A stretch of DNA of 64,000 nucleotides from Argopecten irradians (lineage: Eukaryota > Mollusca > Bivalvia > Pectinida > Pectinidae). The translations under genes and the position numbers were made by a program. The notes beneath the pieces are model-generated. The model saw only the letters and a list, made by a program, of their open reading frames with translations. It did no database searches and had not been told where the DNA came from. Positions 23,250 to 34,100 of this stretch are shown in pieces (position 1 is the first letter of the stretch; the number at the start of each line of letters is the position of its first letter). The stretch lies in NCBI RefSeq assembly GCF_041381155.1, contig NC_091136.1:52559236-52623235 (forward strand), written 5' to 3'.

Positions 23250-24338
23250 ATGGATAACAGAACCATGCCTGAATATACCCTGGACGACCTTAACGCCCGT
23301 CTGGCCGGGGATCTTCTTCCAAGCACCGTTTTGCTCTTTGTGTATATCTTACTTGGACTTTTCGGCAATGTAGTGGTCGTCTACATCTACACGTTTCAAC
23401 TTCGGAACTCGTCCACTGATAGGTTCTTCATTCCTCACCTGGCAGGTATTGACGCCGTGACATGTGTGATATGTTCTTCTGCCAACATCATCATTAACTT
23501 AAATCCCGTTAAGTACACTAATCCATTATTGTGTAAAAGTTTCTACATGTTGAGCCAGTTCTCGGCATCGTCCTCGGCTCTTACCCTGACTGTTGTGGCC
23601 GTCTACCGGTTTCTGTTAGTTTGTCGACCTTACAAGCCTAAAATGACTTTGAGAGCCAAACAACTGAGCGTTTATTTGACATTGTTTGTCATGTTTTTGT
23701 TATCGCTTCCAAGCCTGTTTACCACCGGAATCGTACCAATCACCGACAAGCGTTTGAATGTGACTGGATACGTTTGTGCTTCTGTCAATGTGATGGGATC
23801 CCGACTCTTCCCATTTATATACAATGTACTTGTCCTCACATTTGCTCTGGTAAATGTAATGATTTTGTCTATTCTATATGTTATGATTGGTAGGACCATA
23901 TATAAACGCATGAAATTACGGAAAGGCCATAAAATAAAAACAGTTGGCATTTCTCCGTCCTCTGATGGCATAAGTGAAACCTGTATTGGGGAAACATCGA
24001 CCATTTCCAACTTAGCCAGCTCAGCAACGATGACTAGCGTACCACAGAGCAATCACACCAGGAATATGAGAACTGCAGGCAGGAGGTCAATCACGTTTCT
24101 CGTTATATCGTTCGTGTATATTTTGTGTTTTGTTCCAACACTGATTGCGATGGTGCAAAGTTCCGTGGACAAGAATGACTGGTCAGAGCGATCGGAAACT
24201 GTGGCTCTAAGAATTGCCAACACATTTTATATTGTCAACAACATCGTCAATCCAGTTATATATGGGGTCTTCGATAAAACTATAAGAGGAGAGATGGTTT
24301 CGTGTTTTTTCAATATATGCTCTGTATTAAAAAGTTAG
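23250..24338 (+). CDS. Class A GPCR 2, orphan, intronless paralogue of GPCR 1
   Basis: A 362-residue single-exon receptor clearly homologous to GPCR 1: 'DRFFIPHLAGIDAVTCVICS', 'MLSQFSASSSAL', 'TGYVCASVNVMGSRLFPF' and 'NIVNPVIYG' are shared almost word for word. Landmarks: 'LFGN' Asn40, Asp68 in TM2, Cys95, 'VYRF' (119-121) replacing DRY, 'CFVPT' in TM6, and NPVIY in TM7. The N terminus 'MDNRTMPEY' has an N-glycosylation sequon and no signal peptide. The third intracellular loop (Ser/Thr-rich) diverges most. The start is well supported because hydrophobic TM1 begins only ~25 residues in. Ligand unknown. Confidence 0.92.
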   Translation: MDNRTMPEYTLDDLNARLAGDLLPSTVLLFVYILLGLFGNVVVVYIYTFQLRNSSTDRFFIPHLAGIDAVTCVICSSANIIINLNPVKYTNPLLCKSFYMLSQFSASSSALTLTVVAVYRFLLVCRPYKPKMTLRAKQLSVYLTLFVMFLLSLPSLFTTGIVPITDKRLNVTGYVCASVNVMGSRLFPFIYNVLVLTFALVNVMILSILYVMIGRTIYKRMKLRKGHKIKTVGISPSSDGISETCIGETSTISNLASSATMTSVPQSNHTRNMRTAGRRSITFLVISFVYILCFVPTLIAMVQSSVDKNDWSERSETVALRIANTFYIVNNIVNPVIYGVFDKTIRGEMVSCFFNICSVLKS

Positions 24339-25408
24339 GATGTATCCGATATATATAGCTAGGATGCATTGGATATATTGGTCTTTATTTTCGTTTTTCT
24401 TTTTAAATCATTATACGCGGAGTAAAGCAGTAATCTATTTCCTGGTATTACATATATGTACTTGAATTGTCGCCATGGTGGTTATGAGATCATGAATCAT
24501 GAAATGTTTCTTATTATAAGTTCACTGCCCATATTTGATATAGACATATGCAAAACGTTTGCTAAAATACAATGTACATCTAATTGTAACTTTAATATCA
24601 TGACAGCTTTGATTTTATGAAATTAATGATCTGAATATGTCATTGTTTCTATGTTATAGCTTAAATGATTATATAGATAACAGATCCATTAAAATATGTT
24701 TGAAATTGCAAGTATATGTTTGTCAATTATATATTTGTCCAGATTTTTGTATGTATCAGCATGAAATTGAGTGTGCATTTATCCATCACTTCCTAAACAT
24801 ATAATAGTTTTCCACCTTGTTATTACAGAATAACTGATATATATTTAGTCATTGGTCTGTAAAGTTTTGAAGCTTTAAGTATGTCAATCTGAATTCCATT
24901 GCGCTGAATCTAAGACATGGTCGTCTTTGATGTCTGCCCTGCTGGTGTGTTACAGCTGTAATATCCGTCTCTCTGATCAGACATTTGTCGTTCTCTTCTA
25001 ACTTTTGAAATTGCCGCCATCTCTCCGTAGCATCAGTATCATTCCAACAGGTTATCATGGTAACATCTAGTTATGATCTAGCATGCTCATCAACGAAATA
25101 GTAACTTTTGACTGGTTAAACGCTTATGAAAATCTAGCATAATAAATGTTTATCAGGACATAAGAACAGTACATAGTCCTATAGATAAGGTTATTCCAGA
25201 CAAAGAAATAACTGCATTGAAAGATCGCGTTACATTTCGTTGAAAATATTGTGAACATTGTATGTCATCAATAGTATAAATATAGACAAGTTACATCAAC
25301 AATCCATTTCCGCCATATCAAATGTTTAATGGTATCGAAGATTTTATAAACAACACCAGATAATATATACATGTTCTGTTGTTTACCGAACGCTACCTAC
25401 ATTTGTAC
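24339..25408. other. Intergenic between GPCR 2 and decayed GPCR 3
   Basis: Noncoding; no repeat recognised. Confidence 0.5.
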
Positions 25409-26215
25409 ATGGATAACACCACCGTTGCCAAAGATTCAATAAAAATTTAAACAATCGACTGGCCAGGGTTCTCCTTCCACACACCATCATACTCTTTGTA
25501 TACATGATGCTAGTATAAGACTTCTTCTGCATTCATGTTGACCATTATCGCCATACAACGGTTTCAGCTTGTCTGTCGACCGTTCAAACCTAAGATGGCG
25601 TTGAAAACGAAGCGCCTGAGTTCTTTGGTTCCACTCCATGTCTTTTCACCACTGGGATCCGTGACTGGAACAGTGTGTACTATTGTTGACGTCATGGGGT
25701 CACGACTGTTCCCATTGACTTACAATGCATTGATCCTGGCCTCATGTGTTGGGAATTCATTTGTATTATTCCCGCTATATATGTTATAATTTGTAAGACT
25801 CTGCATGGACGTGTGCAATATCAGAAAATAGTGAGGATGGCACCAGGCTTTAGCTCTACAGATAACACAAGTGGGAGTCGTATGGTACCGGATTCGACAG
25901 TGGCAGACCTAGATAATGTAGAATCATCGTTCTCAACAGCCATCTCAAGTCTGCCAACCACAGACGTACCAAGATGAAGATTGGGTAACAGATTTTCAGT
26001 AATGTTCCTGATTATAACTTTGATATATATATTGTATGCCTCATTCAAGCATTAGCTGTAATGATATCATGTTTTCTTACTGTCAATTAAGGTGACAAAT
26101 GGATGAATCTGCTGCTAATTTAGGAACAGCCAACATGATGTTCATTATCAACAGCATAATCAATGTTATATAATGATGTTTGGTCAAGAAACTTCGGAAT
26201 GAGATTAAGTCGTGG
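25409..26215 (+). pseudogene. Decayed third GPCR paralogue
   Basis: Starts 'MDNTTVAKDSIKI' then a stop. TM1 words ('NRLARVLLP', 'TIILFVYMMLV') follow in another frame. The sequence then jumps to TM3 ('LTIIAIQRFQLVCRPFKPKM'), so about 80 residues covering TM1-TM3 are deleted. A second deletion removes TM4 before 'GSRLFPLTYNALILASCVG' and there is a stop after 'LFPLYML'. The third loop and TM6 continue in a shifted frame ('GKTLHGRVQYQK', 'GNRFSVMFLIITLIYI'), and TM7 is reduced to 'MMFIINSIIN' before stops. It is closer to GPCR 1 (IAIQRF) than to GPCR 2. At least two deletions and several frameshifts or stops make it nonfunctional. Confidence 0.88.
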
Positions 26216-28849
26216 TTCCACGGTATTTGTTGAAACGAACAATTACCCCAAAGATTTTTGTAACTATATCGGCAAATTATGACTAAGCATTTTTCTTTAC
26301 TGAAAAACTCATTTATTTCCTCTCAAAAGTCATAAAACTCATGGATTTCCTCTGAAACGTCATAAGAAGGTTTTAAGAATTGTACCTCTGCATTAAACTT
26401 AAATCATATTGGTATGCTCATGAACCGCCTAATAACCTTATATGAATTCTTTAAGGACAAATTAATTCTTTTTGTTCATTGTCCGACGCCATCGTGAACA
26501 TTTTAAATTACAATACGATGTATTCCATATCGCCTCATAAAATTATATGATCGAAATTGTCATTATAGTTAATGTTAAGTTGGCTAGAATACTGACGGAA
26601 ACATCGTAATGCTATGGAAATTGTATAGTCTGGAACATGGCCTTTTTTGACTTATCAGATAAGTGCATGTTTAGACTATATCATAGATGTGTTGATGGTG
26701 TGAGGGTATTCCGGCATCAAATCATATATATATATATATATATTTTACTATTACTCATGCAAGATACAATAGGTCAATGTATATATGTATTCACAACACT
26801 TGGGCATATTTCATTAATAAGTAGATGAAATAAACTTGATTTGATTAGGGACTATGACTGACTGGACGTAAAATCAGTACACATCGTTAACGTTAATGAC
26901 AGCTTAGGAAGTATAATGAAAGTGAGAATGACTACCTTTGTTAGCTTCAATTATAGCGACCAATTTAGTCATACCAGCACTGCTAAATAAGACCATTTTG
27001 TTACTGCTCCAAAACTATCAAATTTAACACAATTTGAAATGTGTGAAGACCACTTGTCTGAAATAAAATCTTTATGGACATGTTTTACTGTATATAAAAC
27101 TGTGTAATCAATGTTTAAATAACCTTGAATAAAAACATCAAACAAAAAAATCAATATTTTCATATATTTTATTCAATTGCTATTGAAAATATATAATCAT
27201 TATATCAAAACAATGTATGACACATTTTTAGTAATTATAGAAATATCAAAAATATGTGAAAGAAATGTTGAAGATGACAATGACTCGAGAGTGTAATATG
27301 ACGATAAATAAAAAAGAAAATGCACAGGGTTAATCAGATTATAATTTACACTAGAAACCTAGAGTGTTAAGGTGTAATTAAAGCAAATTATTTTTTTAAG
27401 ATTGTCCATTACCGGTAGTTAATATATCTTAACTCTCTGCAAATATATGAATCATTGTTAACTAGTTATTACTCTAAAGATAGGATTTATGTTCATTTGT
27501 AAATAGTTTTATACACAATTCAGTTATTGACATTAATGGTAATATCTGCTTCTGAAACAGGAGAAAAAAAAGCACTTTTGTATTTTTGAAAAGATAACAT
27601 ATAAGATGTGGCAAGAACGCCACCGTCGTTATCTATTGATAATTAAATTACAGACTGTACTTGAATGAGCGGTAAACTTATTAAGCAAAGCATTTAGAAG
27701 TACATAATCTAAATGGCATCAACAAAGATCCATGAAGAAAAATTAATTCGTTGATAAGTAAAGCTTGAGATTTTCCGGTTACATAACAGAAAATAACAGA
27801 AACACAATGAATTAATGAAGTATCACAGATCTTTAAAAAATGACTGGAAAGTCATTCATAATTAGGTATGTACAATATAATGGTTTATCAATTTGATAAA
27901 TTATTTTAAAACATTAGTTGCTCTGTTAAAATTCTCTACTTGCTATCATACGAGGAACACACTTTCAGCAAGGCAGGATATATGCCCGCATTGGAAATAC
28001 GGATATTGATCCGTAGCTAGTTCTTGGTATACTTTATACAACAGAAAATTATCAAACATGTATCTGTTGCTTTTGATTGCACCAGGAAGAAATTCCCAGC
28101 CAACAAATATATGTTGGTTACATGTATAAATTAAGTACCAGGAAACATGCACAGATTTCCTTGATCAAAAAGGCACAAGTAAAATTAACAATATTCATAA
28201 AAGAGGAATGGCATATAAGATCACCAACATGTACATGTGTATGAAAATTGGAAAAAAAAAGAACCCATTGCATCTAAAGTTATGGTACTAGGCCAACATC
28301 TAGAGCCATATGGCCACTATGAAGAAAACAGCATGATTATAAAAACAGTGCCATTCCTCTTTTACACATATTATATTGTGTATCCTAACATAAAAATCAC
28401 ATCATAAAACATCATCATAGTATCTGTTAACTAATATAAAACAAACTGACCAAAACATTTTATACTGGTCCCTATACAGATATAAAGGTATTTCAATTAA
28501 GCACATTTAACATTGTACATACCTTTAGTTCTACATGATTTGTATACACATAAACAATTGATTAATTGACATATTTTACATCCAGTGTCAGATTATACCT
28601 TTAGCTACTGGATAACTATTTTCAGTATATATATAAGTAATTGTAATTAAGACTGCACTATTTGAGCAAAACAATACCATTAATGTCTTGTCTTTGATTA
28701 ATTGCATTACAGTTAGGACTGCTCGCCAATCAGGTTTTTTATTGGCTTCCAAGTCAGATAAATCACAGTCTACCTTATTTATCTGTTGTTCTTGCGAATT
28801 AGATTTTGGTTTATATCTCAAACGCTATAACAAATGCATATTGAGATAT
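26216..28849. other. 2.6 kb without recognised genes
   Basis: AT-rich intergenic DNA with a (TA)n run at about 26727-26742. On the minus strand it should include the 3' UTR of the bark-like gene. A possible minus-strand AATAAA lies at 28737-28742, ~240 bp past the stop. Confidence 0.45.
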
Positions 28850-29010
28850 AACCAATTATATTCTAGTTAATTTCTATTGGCTTTTTTTCATGCACAAAGT
28901 TATATCCAATCAGATTTGGTATAATAAATGACCAATCAAATTTCAGTTTATATTGGTTGTGTTCATGCCTATGCATTGACCAATCAGATTTCAGTTTCTA
29001 TTGGCTGTGC
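28850..29010. repeat. Imperfect ~49-bp tandem repeat spanning the bark-like stop codon
   Basis: '(a)ccaatca.atttcagttt.tattgg' occurs twice with a 49-bp period (about 28930 and 28979). A third partial copy lies at about 28896. The rightmost copy includes the last codons and stop of the bark-like gene. Confidence 0.7.
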
Positions 29011-31193
29011 CCGTGATTGTGACCTATCACTGTCTAAGTACACTACACCCAGATTGTCTCTACTGCGGTGGTGACTGTGTACACTTGCCATACTCCCATG
29101 GATGTTTTCTCGACTCCTTGATAGATGATCTAAACTCTGTCTACTCCTACTAACATCATTCCGACTACCCATATGTCCTTGTCTAGGGTAGCCATGAAGA
29201 TTTTCCCGACTACGCGACACTTGGTTGAGATAGTCGTTACTCCCACGGACATCAGTAGCACTGCCCATTGGTTCCGTAGGACTGTGTTTGGGACTGGCAA
29301 TGAAGGCACCATTGTCAAAGCCTGGCTGATACACGTCCTCTCGACTACCCCCACCACGAGGCACATTCCTTAGATAGTCCATATTTGTCATGGCCTGAGG
29401 TATATTCTCATGGCTTCTGTTAAAGCCTAGGTTTATACTGCCAGGGTTAACGGCTGGTGCTGGGTTGTAGTCCCGAGGTTGATAGTCCTGCCTACCATCT
29501 ATTGTACTGAAAGTCTGAGGGATATTCTCCCGACTTCGACTCCTGTAATCATTATCTGGTAGATTGCCGTAAGTGGGAGCTTCATAAGGAGGTGGTTCGT
29601 ATGGAGGAGGTATGTAAGTTTTTGGATCATACAGATTATCACGACTGTTTGTCTTGGTATAAGGATCTGATGAGTAAGTCTCTGGATGTGGTAGATCTTT
29701 TTTATCTGTAAATTTTTCCTCTGCTTCATAACTTTCTTCACTTTCTGTCTCTGTCTCTGTCTCAGTTTCTGTTTCTTCTTCACTGTCCTCTTGTTTCTCT
29801 GGCATCTGCTCTGTCATCCATTCCCGTCGGTTATCAAGATAGTTCAGACTCTCCCTACTCAGATGTAGTGGAGGCCTCCCTGGGGCGTGTTGCAACCTAA
29901 GAGCGGGGTTGACAGGCCCACTTCTCTCAGAAGAACTACCATGATCCATCTGTTCCCGGCTATTTTGCAATGACTTTGGGACTGGTGTAGGTCGTTGTCT
30001 GGGTTGTGGGACAGGCTCGTCTGTTGACTGGGTTCGGGACTTTAATGGATAGTGATCAACAGGAAGTGGTGGAGGCGGTGTAGGTGGACGATCACCAGGA
30101 CTTTCTGGCTGCTGAAAACTGGTCAGGGACTTAGCCCCACTCAGATCAACACTAGGTGTACTAGCAAATGTGTGGTTCTGATATAAATCGTTCACTGAAG
30201 GTTTCATGTGGAGGGAATTGATTTCATTCTCCACATGTGGTGGTTTCTGAGTGGTGCGGAAGTTGATCACTGTGCTTGCAGCATCTGTATCATTAGGATC
30301 CCTTCCGCCTTCATCAGCAGTAGTTGTGAAATCATCAAATTCATTTTCTGAAAACCCATCATCTGTGTAACCAACATCTGTGTCCTGATTGTCAAGATCA
30401 TGAGGAACAAGATGTCTCTTTTCTTGCGGTGATCCTGTTTGCTTTTCTTTAGGAACTATACCATTTTTCTGTACTGTACCATTTTTCTTGTCATCACGTC
30501 TATGAAGATTTGCACGAGTTTGTCGATCAAGTAACACTCTATCAAGTCTTTCCTCTGAACGATTCAAACGCTCCCTTGAACCAGATCGCTGATTTTCATT
30601 CAATCTGTCCCGAGACTTTGACCGTTGTTGCTCGTTGAGTCTATCACGTGACCCGTACATTGTTTCATCCTTTATTGCACTCTGTGACCCATGTCTGCCA
30701 GTGTTATTAAGCCTATCCCGTGATCCTAGCCTCCTATTACTACTGTTTAACCTGTCATCTCTGTTGCCAAGGCGACGATCATTGTCCAATCGGTCACGTG
30801 ATCCTGCTCGACCATTTTCATGCAATCTATCACGTGACCCAATATATCCATTTGAATCATATCTGCTGTCCCGGTGGCCTCGTTTCTCACTGTTTAGACT
30901 CATTGCCGATGCCATCATGGACTTCTCGTCTGAATATCGACTTCGGGATGACACTCCAGACACAGAGTATTTATCGTCCAACATAGCGATGGTTGATCGA
31001 GATTTGTTTAGTGAAGTCTTAGACATTCTAATTGACTGCGTACGCTCAAACTGTTGTTCCTTTCTCTGTTTAGATTTTATCCGCCACAGGATGAGGAGGA
31101 CAGCAATGACGATGATTGCCACACCAAATACGCTGGCACAAATAATGATTACTAGAGTGAGGACTTCTGATCCAGGGGGAAGGATGTAAGGAT
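28984..31193 (-). CDS. bark: bark-like exon 15 (TM helix, cytoplasmic tail, stop)
   Basis: Phase-1 start after '...ttatttcag'. Encodes a short juxtamembrane stretch, the helix 'VIIICASVFGVAIIVIAVLL', a basic stop-transfer 'WRIKSKQRK', then the low-complexity tail: SRDRL-type repeats (Ser-Arg-Asp/Glu-Arg/Asn-Leu/Ile about 15 times), a proline-rich 'PPTPPPPLP' stretch, an acidic Glu/Thr run and PPxY-like motifs. The 2.2-kb length in one exon is typical of such tails. Confidence 0.92.
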
Positions 31194-34100
31194 CTGAAAT
31201 AACAATAGCATCAACATTAATTCTAGGCAATATCAATTTTTGTTCATCTCATCACGTCTTAAGATTCTTTAAGGATATCATATCATTCTGTTTAACATAA
31301 ACATAAACATCATATCTCTTTCCCAACTGATCTTACCTTTCTCACAAACAAACGGTAGGAACTTGCGGTGACATTCCTGTTCAGCTACAATGAAGTTGTT
31401 CTCGAAAGAGCTACAAAAGCCCACAGCGACCTCAGCGTAAATCCACACACGTAGAGTTTCCTTGTATACACTCTCAGTGGTACGAATAAGATAGCGAATA
31501 AAGTTCTCCCGATCCTTCACCTCAGCCAAAAATCCATTCACTCTCTACAACAAGACAATCATTTTTAAGTGCTTTACCTCCATGAAAATGTATTTAGAGA
31601 TGGGATATTTCTAATAATTTAGAGGGAAAAAAGGAGACCAAGAACTTCAAGATATATACATGTATGTTTATGCAATTTTTCAGTTCTTGAATAAAAAAAA
31701 TTATTGAAGAGATAACATAAAGCTTTAACTGCATAAACTTACTCTACAAAAGTTGATTGCTTCATAGTAAGGTAAGGCAGCGCCCATGTATCTGTAACAC
31801 CGGTTTTCATGGATTCTCCAACCCGGAGCACACTTTCCTGTAGAACATGAACAAAGAAATATGTAAATGGGATTAAAAGCAGTCATAGCACCCCAGGGAT
31901 TTTATTATCTTTCAGGATAGGGGGTGCTGTGGCAATCTAAGGAGGTGCTTTTTCTATAAAATCAATGTACATTTCACATAGAAGTATATTGGTACTAGTT
32001 GTTTCATATTGAAACCCCTGATATTCAAATATCTATTATCGATTTAAAATTCAGTAAACATCTGCATAAAAAAAAATCTGGAGAGTGTGTGTACTGGCAT
32101 CTTACACAAGAAATTAAAGGACTAGGTATGGTAATGGCTGTTTTTGGCCCCTAAATCTACCAAATTTCAAATTAAGTATTTAGAAATTAAGTTGCTGCGT
32201 TTGAAATATTGAATACGCCCCTGATAAAAACTTTTATAATATTTTTGTTGACAGAAAGTATGTTTTTGCTATATAACCATGGTAACTTTGCATAAATTAT
32301 GCAAATTTGAAAATTTGGTCACTTTTGCCATATTTTTGATAGTTTTTCTTTTAAAAGCAATAGAGCGCAACCTAGAACAAACTTTATATTTTAAGGGAAT
32401 TAGCAGACACAAAGAATAGATCATTTAGAGAAATTTAAAGTTTGTTCTAGAATGCGCTCTATGTTAACTTGATGAAAAACTGCATAAAAAAGGCCTATTT
32501 CGATGAAATTTTCCCATTTTGCATAATTAATGTATAATAAAAATGGTTGCTATGACAACTAGAAATGCTATATTACCTAATAGCACTATCAAATATGTCA
32601 GGTATGTAGTTAATATTTCAATGCAAGATTAACATCTTAAAATATCAGACTTTGAAAAATAGCGGATTTGGGGGCCACAAAAGACCCTTACCATACCTAG
32701 TCCTTTGAAATCAAATGTAATCTAGCCTTCACTATAAACAACGTTAATTGGTAATGTAAATAAGTTTTATATTTCCCTCCCTGCACCTACCATCAATAAT
32801 GGACTGGTTGGTCACTCTGTAGCGGTCAAAGTTGACAGAAACAAGCGTGTTGTTGTCCGAATGGTCCCAAATTTTTCCGTTGATGTATCCAGGTCGGTTG
32901 GAGCCCCACCAGTTCTGTGTGGCATCTATAGCTTCGTCTGCTACACCCCTGATCAAGCTACAAAAAAAAAAGTTTGGCTTTAAGTAATCAAAAGTCATTT
33001 TAAAATGATCTAGCTGCATTCTGTTAACTATATGATAAGATATGCTTGTGCTATTAGTTAGGTAAATACCTGTTTGTGGATTTATGCTACTTAATTTGGC
33101 TAAGGGTATATACAGTTATAAACCTAAATTTGGCTAAGAATATATACAGTTATAAACCTAAATTTGGCTAAGGGTATATACAGTTATAAACCTATTTCTA
33201 TATAAACAGATCTTCATTTGACAGTACAAGTTTGTAAACACAATTTTTAAAACTGTTTACTTGCATCACATTTTTTAAATGATGATAAGTTTAATCACTT
33301 AATTTGTTTGTCAAATGATTGTCAAATTATTTCAGGTTTTTAACCTTATAATTCACAAAACTTCAACAATTATCTGGCAATGCTTTCCTATTATATTAAT
33401 GATTTCCTCACTTTTTGTAGAAAATCAGAATTTTTTTAAATAAAATTTCACTGATCAAATAATACTAGCTAGGCTTATTTTGGAAAATGGACCAAGAAAA
33501 GGATTTAATTACCAGATTATTTGGAGCCATTTAACAAGCAAGGGTGAAAGCATTGATAAGAGTCAGGTAATTTACATGTATATATAATATCACTCACTGT
33601 TTGGGATTTGCCTCCAACTCGAAGTCACTTTCCAGGTTAACCAGGTAATTGTTAGTGATGAGCGGTTTACCTGTGCCGACCTTGAACACAGACCTATATT
33701 TAGCAGTGGTGTTGTTCTCGAACCACACATTTCCCAGGAACATCTGTGTAGCCTCGGTGTTTGTCTCCCCGAATACCTCCACTATGTGATGGGCAGTGTT
33801 ATTTCCTATGACGTTAAACGTGGCATTCACTCCGACATTGTCTATGTGTATTGTGTCTATAAAGTCACCAGCAGAGTTGTTGAAGATATAGTTTTCATGG
33901 AGACGGAATCTTTGATAGTGGTGGCCTGTGATTCTCAGAGTTTCTCCATGACTTCCAAAAGAGAACACATTGTTCGAGATGTTCCCTCGGATGTGTGTCG
34001 CCACAGATTGAGTTATGGCATCAACGTACATTCCTCCTGTGTTCTGGTTGACAAAGTTATGTTCAAAGATGAAGGTCTTGGTGTCCTGTAGACTGATGTC

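Noticed and set aside
30635-31189. 184-residue plus-strand frame rich in 'LSRDP'
   Set aside because: Exact antisense of the SRDRL-repeat coding region of bark-like exon 15; the repeat composition keeps the opposite strand open.
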